Positions 43,105-52,483 of a stretch of 64,000 bases of DNA are shown in pieces; position 1 is the stretch's first letter; each line of letters starts with the position of its first letter. The notes under the pieces are model-generated. The model saw only the letters and a list, made by a program, of their open reading frames with translations. It did not search any database and was not told the origin of the DNA. Source of the stretch: Haloterrigena gelatinilytica (GTDB lineage Archaea > Halobacteriota > Halobacteria > Halobacteriales > Natrialbaceae); the NCBI RefSeq assembly GCF_013342145.1, contig NZ_JABUQZ010000001.1:620001-684000 (forward strand), given 5' to 3'. The translations under genes and the position numbers were made by a program.

Positions 43105-44190
43105 GCTCTCACCCTCCGTAGCGGGCGGTCTCGGGTTGCGTTCGATACCCTGCAATCCGTCCAATCAACGCCACTGGTCGATCGCGGGTTCCCCGTCCGC
43201 GCGCGCGATCGAACGGTCGCCCCGAACGGGGGACGGCGACTACCGATCCGGACGCGCTCTCGGTTCTCGGCGCGGCGAGGGCGTCGAAGCCGTCGTTCCC
43301 GTCCCGACGACGGTCGACCGCGGGACGAGCGCGCTCCGCGCGCTCGGCTACGGGGACACCGTCGGCTGTCCGGACAGCCACGGAGCGGCGATCGAAACCA
43401 GTCGAACTCTCCATAGCGAACACGGGGCTATTGTCACAGTGTGTAGAGTTTTGTTATTACAGTCGTACAATTCGTTCAGTCTCCTTAACACCGACGCAGA
43501 GTGATTCTCGATGGAGTTTTTCTCATCCATCGATGACAGAGAACAGCACATACACACCAAATTGTCAATGAATAATATACGAATGACTGGAACGCCGATA
43601 CGTGTCAGGACCCAGACCGGAAGCGGCTCGGGATCGCTACCCCTGACGAACGCCGGTAAAGTCAGTAACGAACCCGACGGTTCAGGCACTCGAGAGCGAC
43701 GACGCCGACGTTCGATCACGGCGGCGCGAGTAAGTACCCCCAACGACGCCTCGGCGGAACGATCCGATAGGGTCCGCGAGCGATAGGAATCGCTTTCGGC
43801 CGAACGAGCGCGACGATCGCGCGCTATGCAGTGGGTACAGCGGACCGAGCGCGGCGGTGATATCGGGCGCGGTCAGTAGCGGGGTCCGTCGCCGCCCGGC
43901 ACTCGCAACCATTGACTATTGTTGTAGTGAATTGAATGACGGTGGTGGAAATGGATACGTCTCCTCGACGGCCGTCACCGCGAGCGAGTCGTCTCTCGGA
44001 TATCATGTTCTGACGAAATCTCGCGATAGCGAATCTGTGATTACCATTCTCAAACGGGCGCTATCGTCGTTCGTCTACACGAAGTGTCACCGAATTCAAC
44101 CACCGCGAGTAACTATCACGAAAAACGATCCAAACCGACGGTAGAACGGCTACACAGGGGTTTTTGGGGGTGAAGCTATACCATGCCAGT
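43105..44190. other. 1.1-kb intergenic region between the glycan locus and ppc
   Basis: The longest gap in the window. ORFs on both strands are short and look non-coding. It contains the promoter-like motif at 43450-43468 and a perfect 8-bp inverted repeat TCGATGGA...TCCATCGA at 43508-43533 (10-base loop). An AT-rich patch runs from 43420 to 43600 and another from 43910 to 44150. It may carry the leader of the GT2 operon or a small RNA. I see no tRNA or known ncRNA. Confidence 0.45.
43450..43468 (-). promoter_or_regulatory. Promoter-like motif shared with 36337-36355
   Basis: Minus-strand GTACGACTG-TA-ATAACAAA. If it drives the GT2-DUF354-deacetylase operon (start 43104), the leader would be about 320 bases, unusually long; a nearer promoter cannot be excluded. 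Confidence 0.45.
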
Positions 44191-46878
44191 ATGAGACTTC
44201 ACAACAGGGAGATTCGACAGGACGTTCGAGAGCTCGGCGCGTTACTCGGCGACGTTCTCGAGGACCAGACCTCCCGGCAGGGGTTCGAGACGGTCGAGTC
44301 GTGCCGGCGGGCGGCGATCGACTACCGATCCGGTGATCTCGAGTCTCGCGAGCCGCTGATCTCGCGACTCGAGGGGCTGTCGCCTCACAATCAGCGGATC
44401 GTCGCGCGGGCGTTTACGACCTACTTCGAACTGATCAACCTCGCGGAGGAGCGCGAGCGGGTTCGGACGATCCGGACGGAGTCCAACGAGGGAACGCTCG
44501 AGGACAGCCTCGAGATGGCGGCCGAGGAACTCGGCGAGCGCGGCGTCGACACCGTCGAGGACGTGCTCGACGACGTCCTCATCGAGCCGACCTTCACGGC
44601 CCATCCGACGGAGGCGCGGCGCAAGACGGTCAAATCGAAGCTGCGGACGATCTCGACGCACCTCGAGACGCTGGACGAACGGTTGCTGACCGACAAGGAG
44701 CAAGCGCAGGTCTGGCGGGATATCGACGCGGAGGTGACGAGCCTCTGGCAGACGCCGCAGGTCCGAAACCGCCAGCCCGAACCCGAAGACGAGGCGCGCA
44801 ACGTCCAGTGGTATCTCGAGAACACGCTGTTCGACGTCGTCGGCGAGGTCTACGACGAACTCGCGGACGCGATCGACGCGGAAACCGAGGGCGACCTCGA
44901 GATTCCGAAGCTGTTCGAGTTCCGCTCGTGGGCGGGCAGCGACCGCGACGGCAATCCCTACGTGACCCCCGAGGTGACTGCCAATACGCTCGAGCGCCAG
45001 CGCGAGGTCGTCCTCGAGAAGTACCGCGAACAACTCAAGCGCCTCTCGGGCGTCCTGAGCCAGGACGGGAGCCGCATCGATACGGGCTCCGCGTTCGAGG
45101 CCTCCCTCGAGGACGACCGCGAGCGGCTGCCCGGCGTCGCCCGCACGGCCGAGGAGCGGTATCCGGGCGAGCCCTACCGCCAGAAGCTCAAGCTCATGCG
45201 CGAGCGCCTCGCTCGGGTCGGGGACGTCCGGCCGGGCGGCTACGACGACGTCGACGAACTCCTCGACGACCTCGAAGTCATCGCGCGGAGCCTGCGGAAC
45301 AACGGCGGCGAGAGCGTCGTCGAGGCCCACGTCGACCCGATTCGGCGCCAGGTCGCCACCTTCGGCTTCTCGCTGGCCAGTCTGGACCTGCGCGAACACC
45401 AGCAGAAACACACCGACGCCATCGCCGAAGCCCTCGAGGGCGAAGGGATCGACTACAAGTCGCTCTCCGAGGAGGAACGGACGGACCTGCTAACCGAGGC
45501 GATCCTCCAGGACGATCCCGTCGTCGATCTCTCGGAGACGGAGGGGCTCTCCGAGGACTCCGCGCGCGTGCTCCAACTCTTCGAGAACCTCGGCGACTGG
45601 CAGACCGAATACGGCGTCGAGGCGATCGACACGTACGCCATCTCGATGACCGACGAGCCAAGCCACGTCCTCGAGGTGCTGTTCCTCGCGGATCAGGCCG
45701 GCGTCGTCTCGCTGCCCGAGCACGCGGGCATCGACATCGTTCCGCTGCTCGAGACCGAGTACGCCCTCTCGGGGGCCCGACGAATCATGGGCACGCTGTT
45801 CGAAAACGAGGCCTACAGTCAGGCCCTCGAGGCCCGCGGGCAGACCCAGGAGATCATGCTGGGTTACTCGGACTCGAACAAGGAGAACGGCTTCCTGGCC
45901 GCGAACTGGTCGCTGTTTAAAACCAGCGCCGACTGGGCGAGATCTGCGACGATTACGACGTCCAGATGCGGCTGTTCCACGGCCGCGGCGGCTCGATTTC
46001 CCGCGGTGGCGGCCCGATGAACGAGGCGCTGCTGGCCCTGCCGAACAACACGATCACCGGCCAGGTCAAGTTCACCGAACAGGGCGAGGCGATCGCCGAG
46101 AAGTACGCCAACCCCCGCATCGCCGAGCGCAACATCGAGCAGATGCTCAACGCCCAGCTCCGGGCGCGGCTGTACGCCAAGGAAGAACCCGACGAGGAGG
46201 AACTCCCCGAGGAGTGGTTCGACGCGATGGAGACCATGGCCGACGTCGCCCGGCAGGAGTACCGCGATCTCCTCGAGAGCGACGGGTTCGTCCAGTACTT
46301 CGAGCAGGCGACGCCGATCACGGTCATCGAGGACCTGGATCTGGGGTCGCGACCCGCCTCCCGCAGCGGGGAGCGAACCGTCGAGGATCTCCGGCGATCC
46401 GTGGGTGTTCTCCTGGACCCAGTCGCGGTGTATCCTCCGGCTGGTACGCCGTCGCCGCGGGGATCGACGCGTACCTGGACGACGGAGGGTCCATGGACAC
46501 CTCCAAGAGATGTACGACGAGTGGCCGTTCTTCCGCACCACGCTCGACAACGCCGCCCTCTCGCTGTCCCGGACCGAACTCGAGATCGCCGAGCAGTACG
46601 CCGACCTGGCGGAACCGGATCTCCGCGAACGGTTCTTCCCGCGCGTGACCGACGAGTACGAGCGGGCGACCGAACTGATCACCGAGATCGGCCAGCGCGA
46701 GGATCTCCACACCCGCGACTGGCTCGGCGAGAACTTAGCGCGGCGCAACCCCTACGTCGATCCGCTGAACATGTTGCAGGTCTACCTGCTCCAGCAGACC
46801 CACCGCACGGATATCGAGGAACGGACGCTCCGGCTGACGGTCAAGGGAATCGCCGCAGGGATGAAGAACACGGGCTGA
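44191..46878 (+). pseudogene. ppc: Phosphoenolpyruvate carboxylase, reading frame broken by missing bases
   Basis: This enzyme carboxylates phosphoenolpyruvate to oxaloacetate. The N-terminal two thirds are intact (PTFTAHPTEARRKT, then EIMLGYSDSNKENGFLAANW). Downstream parts lie in three frames but keep family motifs: MRLFHGRGGSISRGGGP, WVFSWTQSRCIL, GWYAVAAGIDAYLDD and the C-terminal GMKNTG. Restoring one C near 45933, one G near 46394, one C near 46400, one C and one G at 46437-46440, and one C near 46500 gives one continuous frame. All six are shortenings of G or C runs, and they sum to two codons, so the terminal frame equals the first. Sequencing error is at least as likely as true decay. 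The ATG at 44191 was chosen by family start (MRLHNREIRQDVRELG). Confidence 0.85.
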
Positions 46879-46914
46879 TCGATCGGTTCGGTCCGCGAGG
46901 CGGCTGACGCGGCC

Positions 46915-47442
46915 TCAGTCGTCCTCGTCGTATCGCTCCGCGGCCGACTCGAACCCCAACTCCTCGTGCTCGCGACCGCGGCGCTCCTCGAGGGCCGCGA
47001 TCGCTTCCGGATCCGGCGCCGCGTCGTCGGTGATCCGCGCCCACGAGTTGTGGACTTTGGCGTGACACCACCGGCAGAGGTAGACCGTGATCTCGTGGGA
47101 GAGGGTCTCCCCGTCGCGCGCGTACGAGAGGTGGTGCTCCTCGAGCAGCGGCCGCTCGTCGTCGTGGGCCATGCGCTTTTCCGCGAGGCCACAGCGGACG
47201 CACTCCCGGTCGCGATTGCGCGAGCGGAAGTGCGGGCAGTCGGCCCACGTCCAGTCCGATTCGGGGTCGACGACGGGACACTCGTACTCGTCTTCGGCGC
47301 GCTCGCGGGCGAACTCGGGATCGTGCTCGTAGTGGTCGAACGCGTACCGGCAGTTCCCATCGCCGGTGAGGTGATCGCAGACGCCCGCGAACTCGTAGGG
47401 GTCGTCGACGCCGACCGACGTACCCCGCGGCGTTTTCTCCAT
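46915..47442 (-). CDS. HNH-type zinc protein (DUF7097-like)
   Basis: A 175-residue protein rich in Cys and His. Pairs include CDHLTGDGNCRYAFDHYEHD, ADCPHFRSRNRDRECVRCG and a late HNH-like block LLEEHHLSYARDGE...LCRWCHAKVHNSWARI, where the two CxxC pairs should bind structural zinc and the His pair a catalytic metal. It could be a nuclease or a zinc-binding regulator. No restriction-modification or phage gene is adjacent. A solitary gene converging on ppc. Confidence 0.75.
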   Translation of the reverse strand: MEKTPRGTSVGVDDPYEFAGVCDHLTGDGNCRYAFDHYEHDPEFARERAEDEYECPVVDPESDWTWADCPHFRSRNRDRECVRCGLAEKRMAHDDERPLLEEHHLSYARDGETLSHEITVYLCRWCHAKVHNSWARITDDAAPDPEAIAALEERRGREHEELGFESAAERYDEDD

Positions 47443-47549
47443 GCGCGGTTAGCGGCCATTCGCACGGCGAGCAGTTGAACGTCACGGGTCGGGAGTCGGT
47501 TCCGGACGGCGAGCGTCGGCCGTCGGTTCTCGTCTCCGGAAACGTCAGT

Positions 47550-48158
47550 CTAGTTCTGGTCAGTAGCGTTGCCGTCGGTACGTTCGGCTTCGGGAATCGT
47601 CTCTTCCTGGTTCCGCCACCAGTCGTCCCCCTCGAGCAGTCGCGTTTCGATCTCCTCCTCGACCGGACTGAAGTTGATCGCGGTCAGCCGCGGATCGTTA
47701 TCGAAGGGCGACCACTCCGGGCTCACCTCGAATACCAGCGGCCGGTCCGAGCCCTCTTCCTGGTTCGGGACGTATCCGAGGCTCACGTCGTACTGTCCGA
47801 TGTCGGCTTCGTCCGCGACGAATAGCTGGACGTGTTCGCCGGTGTTGAGCCACCGGATCGTGCGCGTGTTGTAGCCGGTGAACCAGCTATCGTCGATCCC
47901 GCCGTAATTCGGCGACCAGTCGAGGGTATCCGAAACGATCGCAAACCGCGCTTCCGGATGGAAGTCGTTCTGGAAAATCAACCCCTCCCACGCGCCCTCG
48001 AGGACGCCGGGCCGCTCCTCGTCGTCCTCCTGTGCGCTCGTTACGCCCGACGCTGCGGCGCTCGCGACGGCGGTGACGACGACGCCCTTCTCGAGGAACG
48101 TCCGGCGCGATTCGTCGGAAACGGTTCGCTCAGGCCGGTGTTCGTTGCTGTGAGTCAT
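47550..48158 (-). CDS. Tat-exported protein of unknown function
   Basis: A 202-residue protein with a Tat signal (SRRTFLEKGVVVTAVASAAA, about residues 17-40) and an acidic mature part. It contains a beta-rich domain with LIFQNDFHPEARFAIVSDTL, IRWLNTGEHVQLFVADEADI and LTAINFSPVEEEIETRLL. I recognise no named family. Secreted or cell-surface. The start at 48158 was chosen because the 40 codons upstream are basic and out of character. Confidence 0.7.
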   Translation of the reverse strand: MTHSNEHRPERTVSDESRRTFLEKGVVVTAVASAAASGVTSAQEDDEERPGVLEGAWEGLIFQNDFHPEARFAIVSDTLDWSPNYGGIDDSWFTGYNTRTIRWLNTGEHVQLFVADEADIGQYDVSLGYVPNQEEGSDRPLVFEVSPEWSPFDNDPRLTAINFSPVEEEIETRLLEGDDWWRNQEETIPEAERTDGNATDQN

Positions 48159-48456
48159 GGTTCTCTCGTCCCCGGCGGACGCCCGCACGTAGAAACGGCG
48201 TCCAATAAAAGACGGACGTTCGTTCACGGTCGTAACCTTCTCGTGGCACCGCCCGTACGACCGTTTTCGGCGCATCACTGCGGTTACGGCAACGAACGAC
48301 CGGTCCGTGCGGGAAAGATCGCGTTACAACGCAGTCGGAACGAGACGCGAAGCGGTTCCGCCGCGAAGACGGCGGACCGCTCGGTCTCGTCGCAGTCGGC
48401 TCGCGACGGCGCCTCGAGCGAGAAGACTTTTGCCACCCGCCTCCCGACTCGAGGGC

Positions 48457-48831
48457 GTGCAGTTGGTTCACGAAGCGGGTTCGAGCGGCGATGCGACCGA
48501 CGAGGGCGGTGACCGACGAGTGCTGGCGGCGGACGTCGACCTCGCGGACTCGCTGCTGAGCCAGACCCGCGGCCTCATGTTCCGGCGATCGATGCCGGAC
48601 GACTCCGCGCTCGCCTTCCGATTCGATTCCGCGAAGGTCCGCGACGTCCACATGCTGTTCGTCTTCTTCCCGATCGACGCCGTCTGGGTCGTCGACGGCG
48701 TCGTCGAACGAATCGAGCGCCTGCGCCCGTGGCGGAGCTTCGCCCGTGCGGAATGCGACCTGCTCGTCGAACTTCCGGCCGGCGCCGCGGACGGCGTCGA
48801 GGACGGTGACCGGGTCGTCCTCGAGTCCTGA
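48457..48831 (+). CDS. DUF192 family protein
   Basis: A 124-residue protein with the DUF192 signature LSQTRGLMFRRSMPDDSALAF, then VRDVHMLFVFFPIDAVWVVD and a closing LVELPAGAADGVEDGD. It starts with GTG at 48457. Many DUF192 proteins are exported, but this one lacks a signal peptide. Function is unknown. A TATA-like ACTTTTGCC lies near 48426-48434, 25-30 bases before the start, so a leaderless transcript is likely. It precedes the LeuA-family gene by about 160 bases. Confidence 0.85.
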   Translation: MQLVHEAGSSGDATDEGGDRRVLAADVDLADSLLSQTRGLMFRRSMPDDSALAFRFDSAKVRDVHMLFVFFPIDAVWVVDGVVERIERLRPWRSFARAECDLLVELPAGAADGVEDGDRVVLES

Positions 48832-48916
48832 ACGCTCCCAAACGGCGGTGCTGAGCGGCCGAACGAATCGGGGACGGGGACTCCGGACCCCGTCTCAGCG
48901 AGTCGGGACCGGCGGA

Positions 48917-48922
48917 TTTAAG
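48917..48922 (+). promoter_or_regulatory. TATA box upstream of the LeuA-family gene
   Basis: TTTAAG in GGCGGATTTAAGTC. The start site would be near 48944-48950, just before the ATG of a small ORF at 48952. Confidence 0.45.
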
Positions 48923-48951
48923 TCAGCATACTGTGATAGAGGCACATACAT

Positions 48952-49008
48952 ATGTCCGAGGATAGAGGAAGTCGGGGCAACCCGGCTGGGCGTGAAATTC
49001 TCCGATGA
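48952..49008 (+). CDS. Possible leader peptide upstream of the LeuA-family gene
   Basis: An 18-codon ORF, MSEDRGSRGNPAGREILR, begins within a few bases of the predicted start site, so it would be translated as a leaderless ORF. It overlaps the possible GTG start (48992) of the synthase gene in another frame. Within it, GTCGGG-GCAA-CCCGGC (48971-48986) can form a 6-bp hairpin with a GNRA loop. It may be a regulatory leader, or the true N-terminus of the synthase if one base is missing or extra nearby. Confidence 0.35.
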   Translation: MSEDRGSRGNPAGREILR

Positions 49009-50566
49009 AACGACCGTAACCACCGATTCGCTTCTACCTGTGACTCACTCCGCCACCGATACGATCGCTCCAGACCGCACAGTCCGCCTTCTCGATACGA
49101 CGCTTCGCGACGGCGAACAAGCCCCGGGTGTCTCCCTGACGCCCGACGAGAAAGTCGAAATCGCCCGCTCGCTCGAGCGGGCGGGCGTCTCGGTCATCGA
49201 GGCGGGCAGCGCCTGCACCGGCGCGGGCGAGCGACAGGCCATCTCGCGGGTGACCGATCTCGAGCTCGACGCCCGCGTCACGAGCTTCTGTCGCGGAATG
49301 GAGTCCGACATCGATCTGGCCCTCGAGTGTGACGTCGACGGGGTCCACATCGTCGTCCCCGCGAGCGACCGCCACATCGAGGACAAGGTCGGCACCTCCC
49401 ACGAGGACAACCTCGAGAAAACCGCCGAACTCGTCGCCTACGCGAAAGACCACGACCTCTGGGTCGAGGTCATCGGCGAGGACGGCTCCCGGGCCGATCT
49501 CGACTACCTCGAGGAGCTGATGGCGACGGCCGTCGACGCCGGCGCCGATCGGATCTGCTTCGCCGACACCGTCGGCCACACCGGGCCGGAGCGCACGGCC
49601 GAAGCGGTCGGTCGGCTCGCCGACGTCGGTCCGGTCAGCGTCCACACTCACGACGACCTCGGCCTGGGCGTCGCGAACGCGCTGGCGGCCGTCTCGGCCG
49701 GCGCCGACCTCGTTCACTGTACGGTCAACGGGCTCGGCGAACGCGCCGGCAACGTCGCGCTGGAGGAGGTCGCGATCGCCCTCTCGCACGTCTACGACGT
49801 GGAGACGCTCGAGCTGACGGAACTGTACGACCTCGCCCAGACCGTCTCGCGGGCGACCGGCGTCCAGCTCCCGCCGAACAAGGCCGTCATCGGCGAGAAC
49901 GCCTTTACCCACGAGAGCGGGATCCACACCGACGGGACGCTCAAGGACGACAAGATGTACGAGCCCTACGAGCCCGAGACCGTCGGCCGCGAGCGCCGGC
50001 TCGCCCTCGGGAAGCACACCGGCCGCGCGGGCGTCGCGGCGACGCTCGAGGAACACGGCGTCGACGCCGCCGACGACGAGATCGCCGAAATCGCGAATCG
50101 CGTCACCGAACTCGGCGACCGGGGTCGTCGGGTCACGGACGCCGACCTGCTGGCGATCGCCGAGGACGTCACCGGCGACGACCGCGAGCGGGTCGTCGAA
50201 CTGCTGGACCTCAACGCCACCAGCGGCGGTGCCGTTCCCACGGCGAGCGTCCGACTCGAGGTCGACGGCGAGGAACGCGTCGCCAGCGGAACCGGCTCCG
50301 GCCCCGTCGACGCCGCCGTCTCCGCGGTTCGCGAGGCGCTGGGATCGATGGCCGACGCCGAACTCGACTCCTACCACGTCGACGCCGTGACCGGCGGCAC
50401 GGACGCCGTCGTCACCGTCGAGGTTACCATGATCCGCAACGATCGCTCCGTGACGGTCGCCCGCAGCGAGGCCGACATCACGCGCGCGAGCGTCGAGGCG
50501 ATGGTCGACGCGCTCGATCGGTTGCTCGCGGCCGATCAGCAACCGCTCGCGCCGGCGGACGACTGA
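48992..50566 (+). CDS. leuA: 2-isopropylmalate/citramalate synthase family protein
   Basis: About 509-524 residues, depending on GTG start 48992 or 49040. The HMGL-like barrel opens with VRLLDTTLRDGEQAPGVSL, and its metal-binding HTHDDLGLGVANALAA and CTVNGLGERAGNVALEEV motifs are intact. A C-terminal LeuA-type dimer domain is present (about 385-500). It condenses acetyl-CoA with a 2-oxo acid, either 2-oxoisovalerate for leucine or pyruvate for isoleucine via citramalate. The sequence alone does not settle which. It lies alone, with a small ORF and hairpin in front. Confidence 0.9.
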   Translation: MKFSDETTVTTDSLLPVTHSATDTIAPDRTVRLLDTTLRDGEQAPGVSLTPDEKVEIARSLERAGVSVIEAGSACTGAGERQAISRVTDLELDARVTSFCRGMESDIDLALECDVDGVHIVVPASDRHIEDKVGTSHEDNLEKTAELVAYAKDHDLWVEVIGEDGSRADLDYLEELMATAVDAGADRICFADTVGHTGPERTAEAVGRLADVGPVSVHTHDDLGLGVANALAAVSAGADLVHCTVNGLGERAGNVALEEVAIALSHVYDVETLELTELYDLAQTVSRATGVQLPPNKAVIGENAFTHESGIHTDGTLKDDKMYEPYEPETVGRERRLALGKHTGRAGVAATLEEHGVDAADDEIAEIANRVTELGDRGRRVTDADLLAIAEDVTGDDRERVVELLDLNATSGGAVPTASVRLEVDGEERVASGTGSGPVDAAVSAVREALGSMADAELDSYHVDAVTGGTDAVVTVEVTMIRNDRSVTVARSEADITRASVEAMVDALDRLLAADQQPLAPADD

Positions 50567-50626
50567 GGTCGCGACGAACCGTTTTTCACGCGTTTGCCGG
50601 AGAATAGCCGTTCAGGATTCGTCCCG

Positions 50627-50824
50627 CTAGTGGAACCGCTGGCGGGAGATGACGTTCCAGGGGTCGAGCAGGTAGACGCACGCGATGAACAGCGCGAGGA
50701 GCACGACGAACAGTTTGAGGATCTCGCTCGCGGTCGACGGGACGCCGGGCTCGATCGTGATCGCCATTACGGCCCCGACGCCGATCCAGAGGGCCCCGAC
50801 GATCAGTCGTTGGCGAATGTTCAT
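50627..50824 (-). CDS. Small membrane protein
   Basis: A 65-residue protein with two membrane segments: LIVGALWIGVGAVMAI and ILKLFVVLLALFIACVYLL, a polar end after each. It is 60 bases downstream of the ferredoxin gene on the same strand and may be its membrane partner or an accessory; this is only position-based. No family recognised. Confidence 0.6.
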   Translation of the reverse strand: MNIRQRLIVGALWIGVGAVMAITIEPGVPSTASEILKLFVVLLALFIACVYLLDPWNVISRQRFH

Positions 50825-50884
50825 ACGTGGACGTTCGCGGCGGGCGTAATGAACCCGACGGGTCGTCGCCAGTGGGCGACCCGC

Positions 50885-52483
50885 TTACAGGGAGGGGCCC
50901 TGCGGGCCGAACGTTCCCTCGTCGAGGACGTCCTTGCGGACGTCCGTCTGGTCGACGTCCTCGTAGGCGACCGGCCCCTCGACCTGGTGGGCTTCGGGGC
51001 CGGGCTGGTTGCCGATGTAGACGACGTTCGGATCCGTCCCGATGTCCTCGAGGAGTTTGAACTGCGACTGCGGATCGCCGCCGAAGTTCTCGAGGACTTC
51101 CTGTGCGAGCTCCTCGTCCGATCCCTGGAATTCCTCGTCCTCGCCCGGATCTTCGGCGAGCTCGAGTTCGACGAGCAGCTCCTGGCTCTCGAGGTCGAGT
51201 CCGTTTTCGTCGAGCGCACGGACGACGTCGAACACGGCCGCTTCCTGTTCGGCGAGCGTCTCGTTCGCCCCGTGTTCGGGTTCGCCGCCCTCTCCGAGAA
51301 TGGCGACCGCCAACACGATCGCGATCGTCTCCTCGTCGAGGTCTTCGACGGACTCGACGACCGACTGGAGGTCCTGATCGTCGCCCTCGAGATTCTCCTC
51401 GATCGTCTGCGGGTCCGGGAGATCGGTTTCGATTCGGACGAGCGAGCGGCTTTTTGCGGTGTTCTCGATGTACCGTTGCGGATCGCTGTTCGGATCGTTC
51501 ATATCGCCGAACTGAATGACCTCGGGCGGACAGGCGTCCTCGCAGGCCGTCCGGCCGACGAACTCCTCGCCCTTGCTGCCGTCCTGACGCGTCGGACAGA
51601 ACGTACACTTCTCCATGACGCCCCGCGGCCCGCGGGCGCTGACCGGCCGGCCCCGCTCGTCGTACACGTGGTCCTCCTCGAGTTCGGACGCGGGGACTTC
51701 GGGCTCGTCCCACTGGAAGTAGTTGACGCCGTACGGGCAGGCGACCTGACAGTAGCGACAGCCGATACAGACGTCGTAGTCAGTCAGGACGAGTCCGTCG
51801 GAGTCGCGGGTGTGGCGCGCCGTCGTCGGACAGACCTTCTCACAGGGCGCGTCGGTGCAGTGCTGGCAGGGCCGAATGAGGCGGTAGTCTTCCTCCTCGT
51901 CGGTCGTCTCGTCCTGGTAGTCGAGGATGTACATCCAGTTGGCGCCCTGATCCCAGTCGTGTTCCTCGGCGCAGGCGACGACGCAGGAGAGACAGCCGTC
52001 GCAGTGTTCCAGATCGAGCGCCATCCCCCACTGGGTCCCTTCGTTCTCTTCGCCTCCCTCTTCGGACTCCGCCGTGACCGCGGCGGCCGGCGGTTCGTCC
52101 GAGCCGCCGTTAGAGATTCCCCAGGCGCCGAACCCCACCGCGCCGGCGCCCCCCATCTTCTTCATGACGTCCCGGCGCGACTCCTCGTCGACGCCGAACC
52201 GAGAGAGCGTGCTCTCGAGGCGCCCGTCCTCGTCGGCGTCGCCGGCCTCGATCGGTCGTTCGTCCTCGCCGAACTCGTCCATCACGTCCTCGTGATAGCG
52301 ATCGTGGAATTCCTCCTCCGAGAGCTCCCCCTTGGTGACGCGCATGGCGTCTCTGGCCATCTCCATCCCCAACTCCGCGTCGTACTCCGTGTCCTCGAGT
52401 TCCGCCTCGAGGCCGTCCTGCCACTCTTCGCCGAGGGGATGGAACGTCTCCTCGTCCGCACCCTCGTGATCGTCGGAACTCAC
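50885..52483 (-). CDS. Four-cluster ferredoxin-type oxidoreductase subunit (DmsB/PsrB-like)
   Basis: A 532-residue protein. About 120 N-terminal residues are acidic and end near a Tat-like SRRDVMKKMGGAGAVGFGAWG. The ferredoxin core follows with four Cys groups: CDGCLSCVVAC, CQHCTDAPCEKVC, CIGCRYCQVACP and CTFCP...CEDACP, each a [4Fe-4S] site. A C-terminal part of about 200 acidic, helical residues is unlike standard DmsB. Such subunits pass electrons between a membrane quinol module and a molybdenum catalytic subunit, but no such partner is encoded in the window. It may serve one encoded elsewhere, or act alone. Confidence 0.85.
   Translation of the reverse strand: MSSDDHEGADEETFHPLGEEWQDGLEAELEDTEYDAELGMEMARDAMRVTKGELSEEEFHDRYHEDVMDEFGEDERPIEAGDADEDGRLESTLSRFGVDEESRRDVMKKMGGAGAVGFGAWGISNGGSDEPPAAAVTAESEEGGEENEGTQWGMALDLEHCDGCLSCVVACAEEHDWDQGANWMYILDYQDETTDEEEDYRLIRPCQHCTDAPCEKVCPTTARHTRDSDGLVLTDYDVCIGCRYCQVACPYGVNYFQWDEPEVPASELEEDHVYDERGRPVSARGPRGVMEKCTFCPTRQDGSKGEEFVGRTACEDACPPEVIQFGDMNDPNSDPQRYIENTAKSRSLVRIETDLPDPQTIEENLEGDDQDLQSVVESVEDLDEETIAIVLAVAILGEGGEPEHGANETLAEQEAAVFDVVRALDENGLDLESQELLVELELAEDPGEDEEFQGSDEELAQEVLENFGGDPQSQFKLLEDIGTDPNVVYIGNQPGPEAHQVEGPVAYEDVDQTDVRKDVLDEGTFGPQGPSL

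Noticed and set aside
43348..43743. 131-codon minus-strand frame in the 1.1-kb gap
   Set aside because: No domain, poor haloarchaeal amino-acid composition (few acidic residues), and no promoter-start spacing that supports it.
48952..48995. RNase P RNA start (GAGGAAGTCGGGGC resembles the conserved GAGGAAAGUCC)
   Set aside because: The match is short, the next conserved regions are missing, and the LeuA-family gene follows at once.
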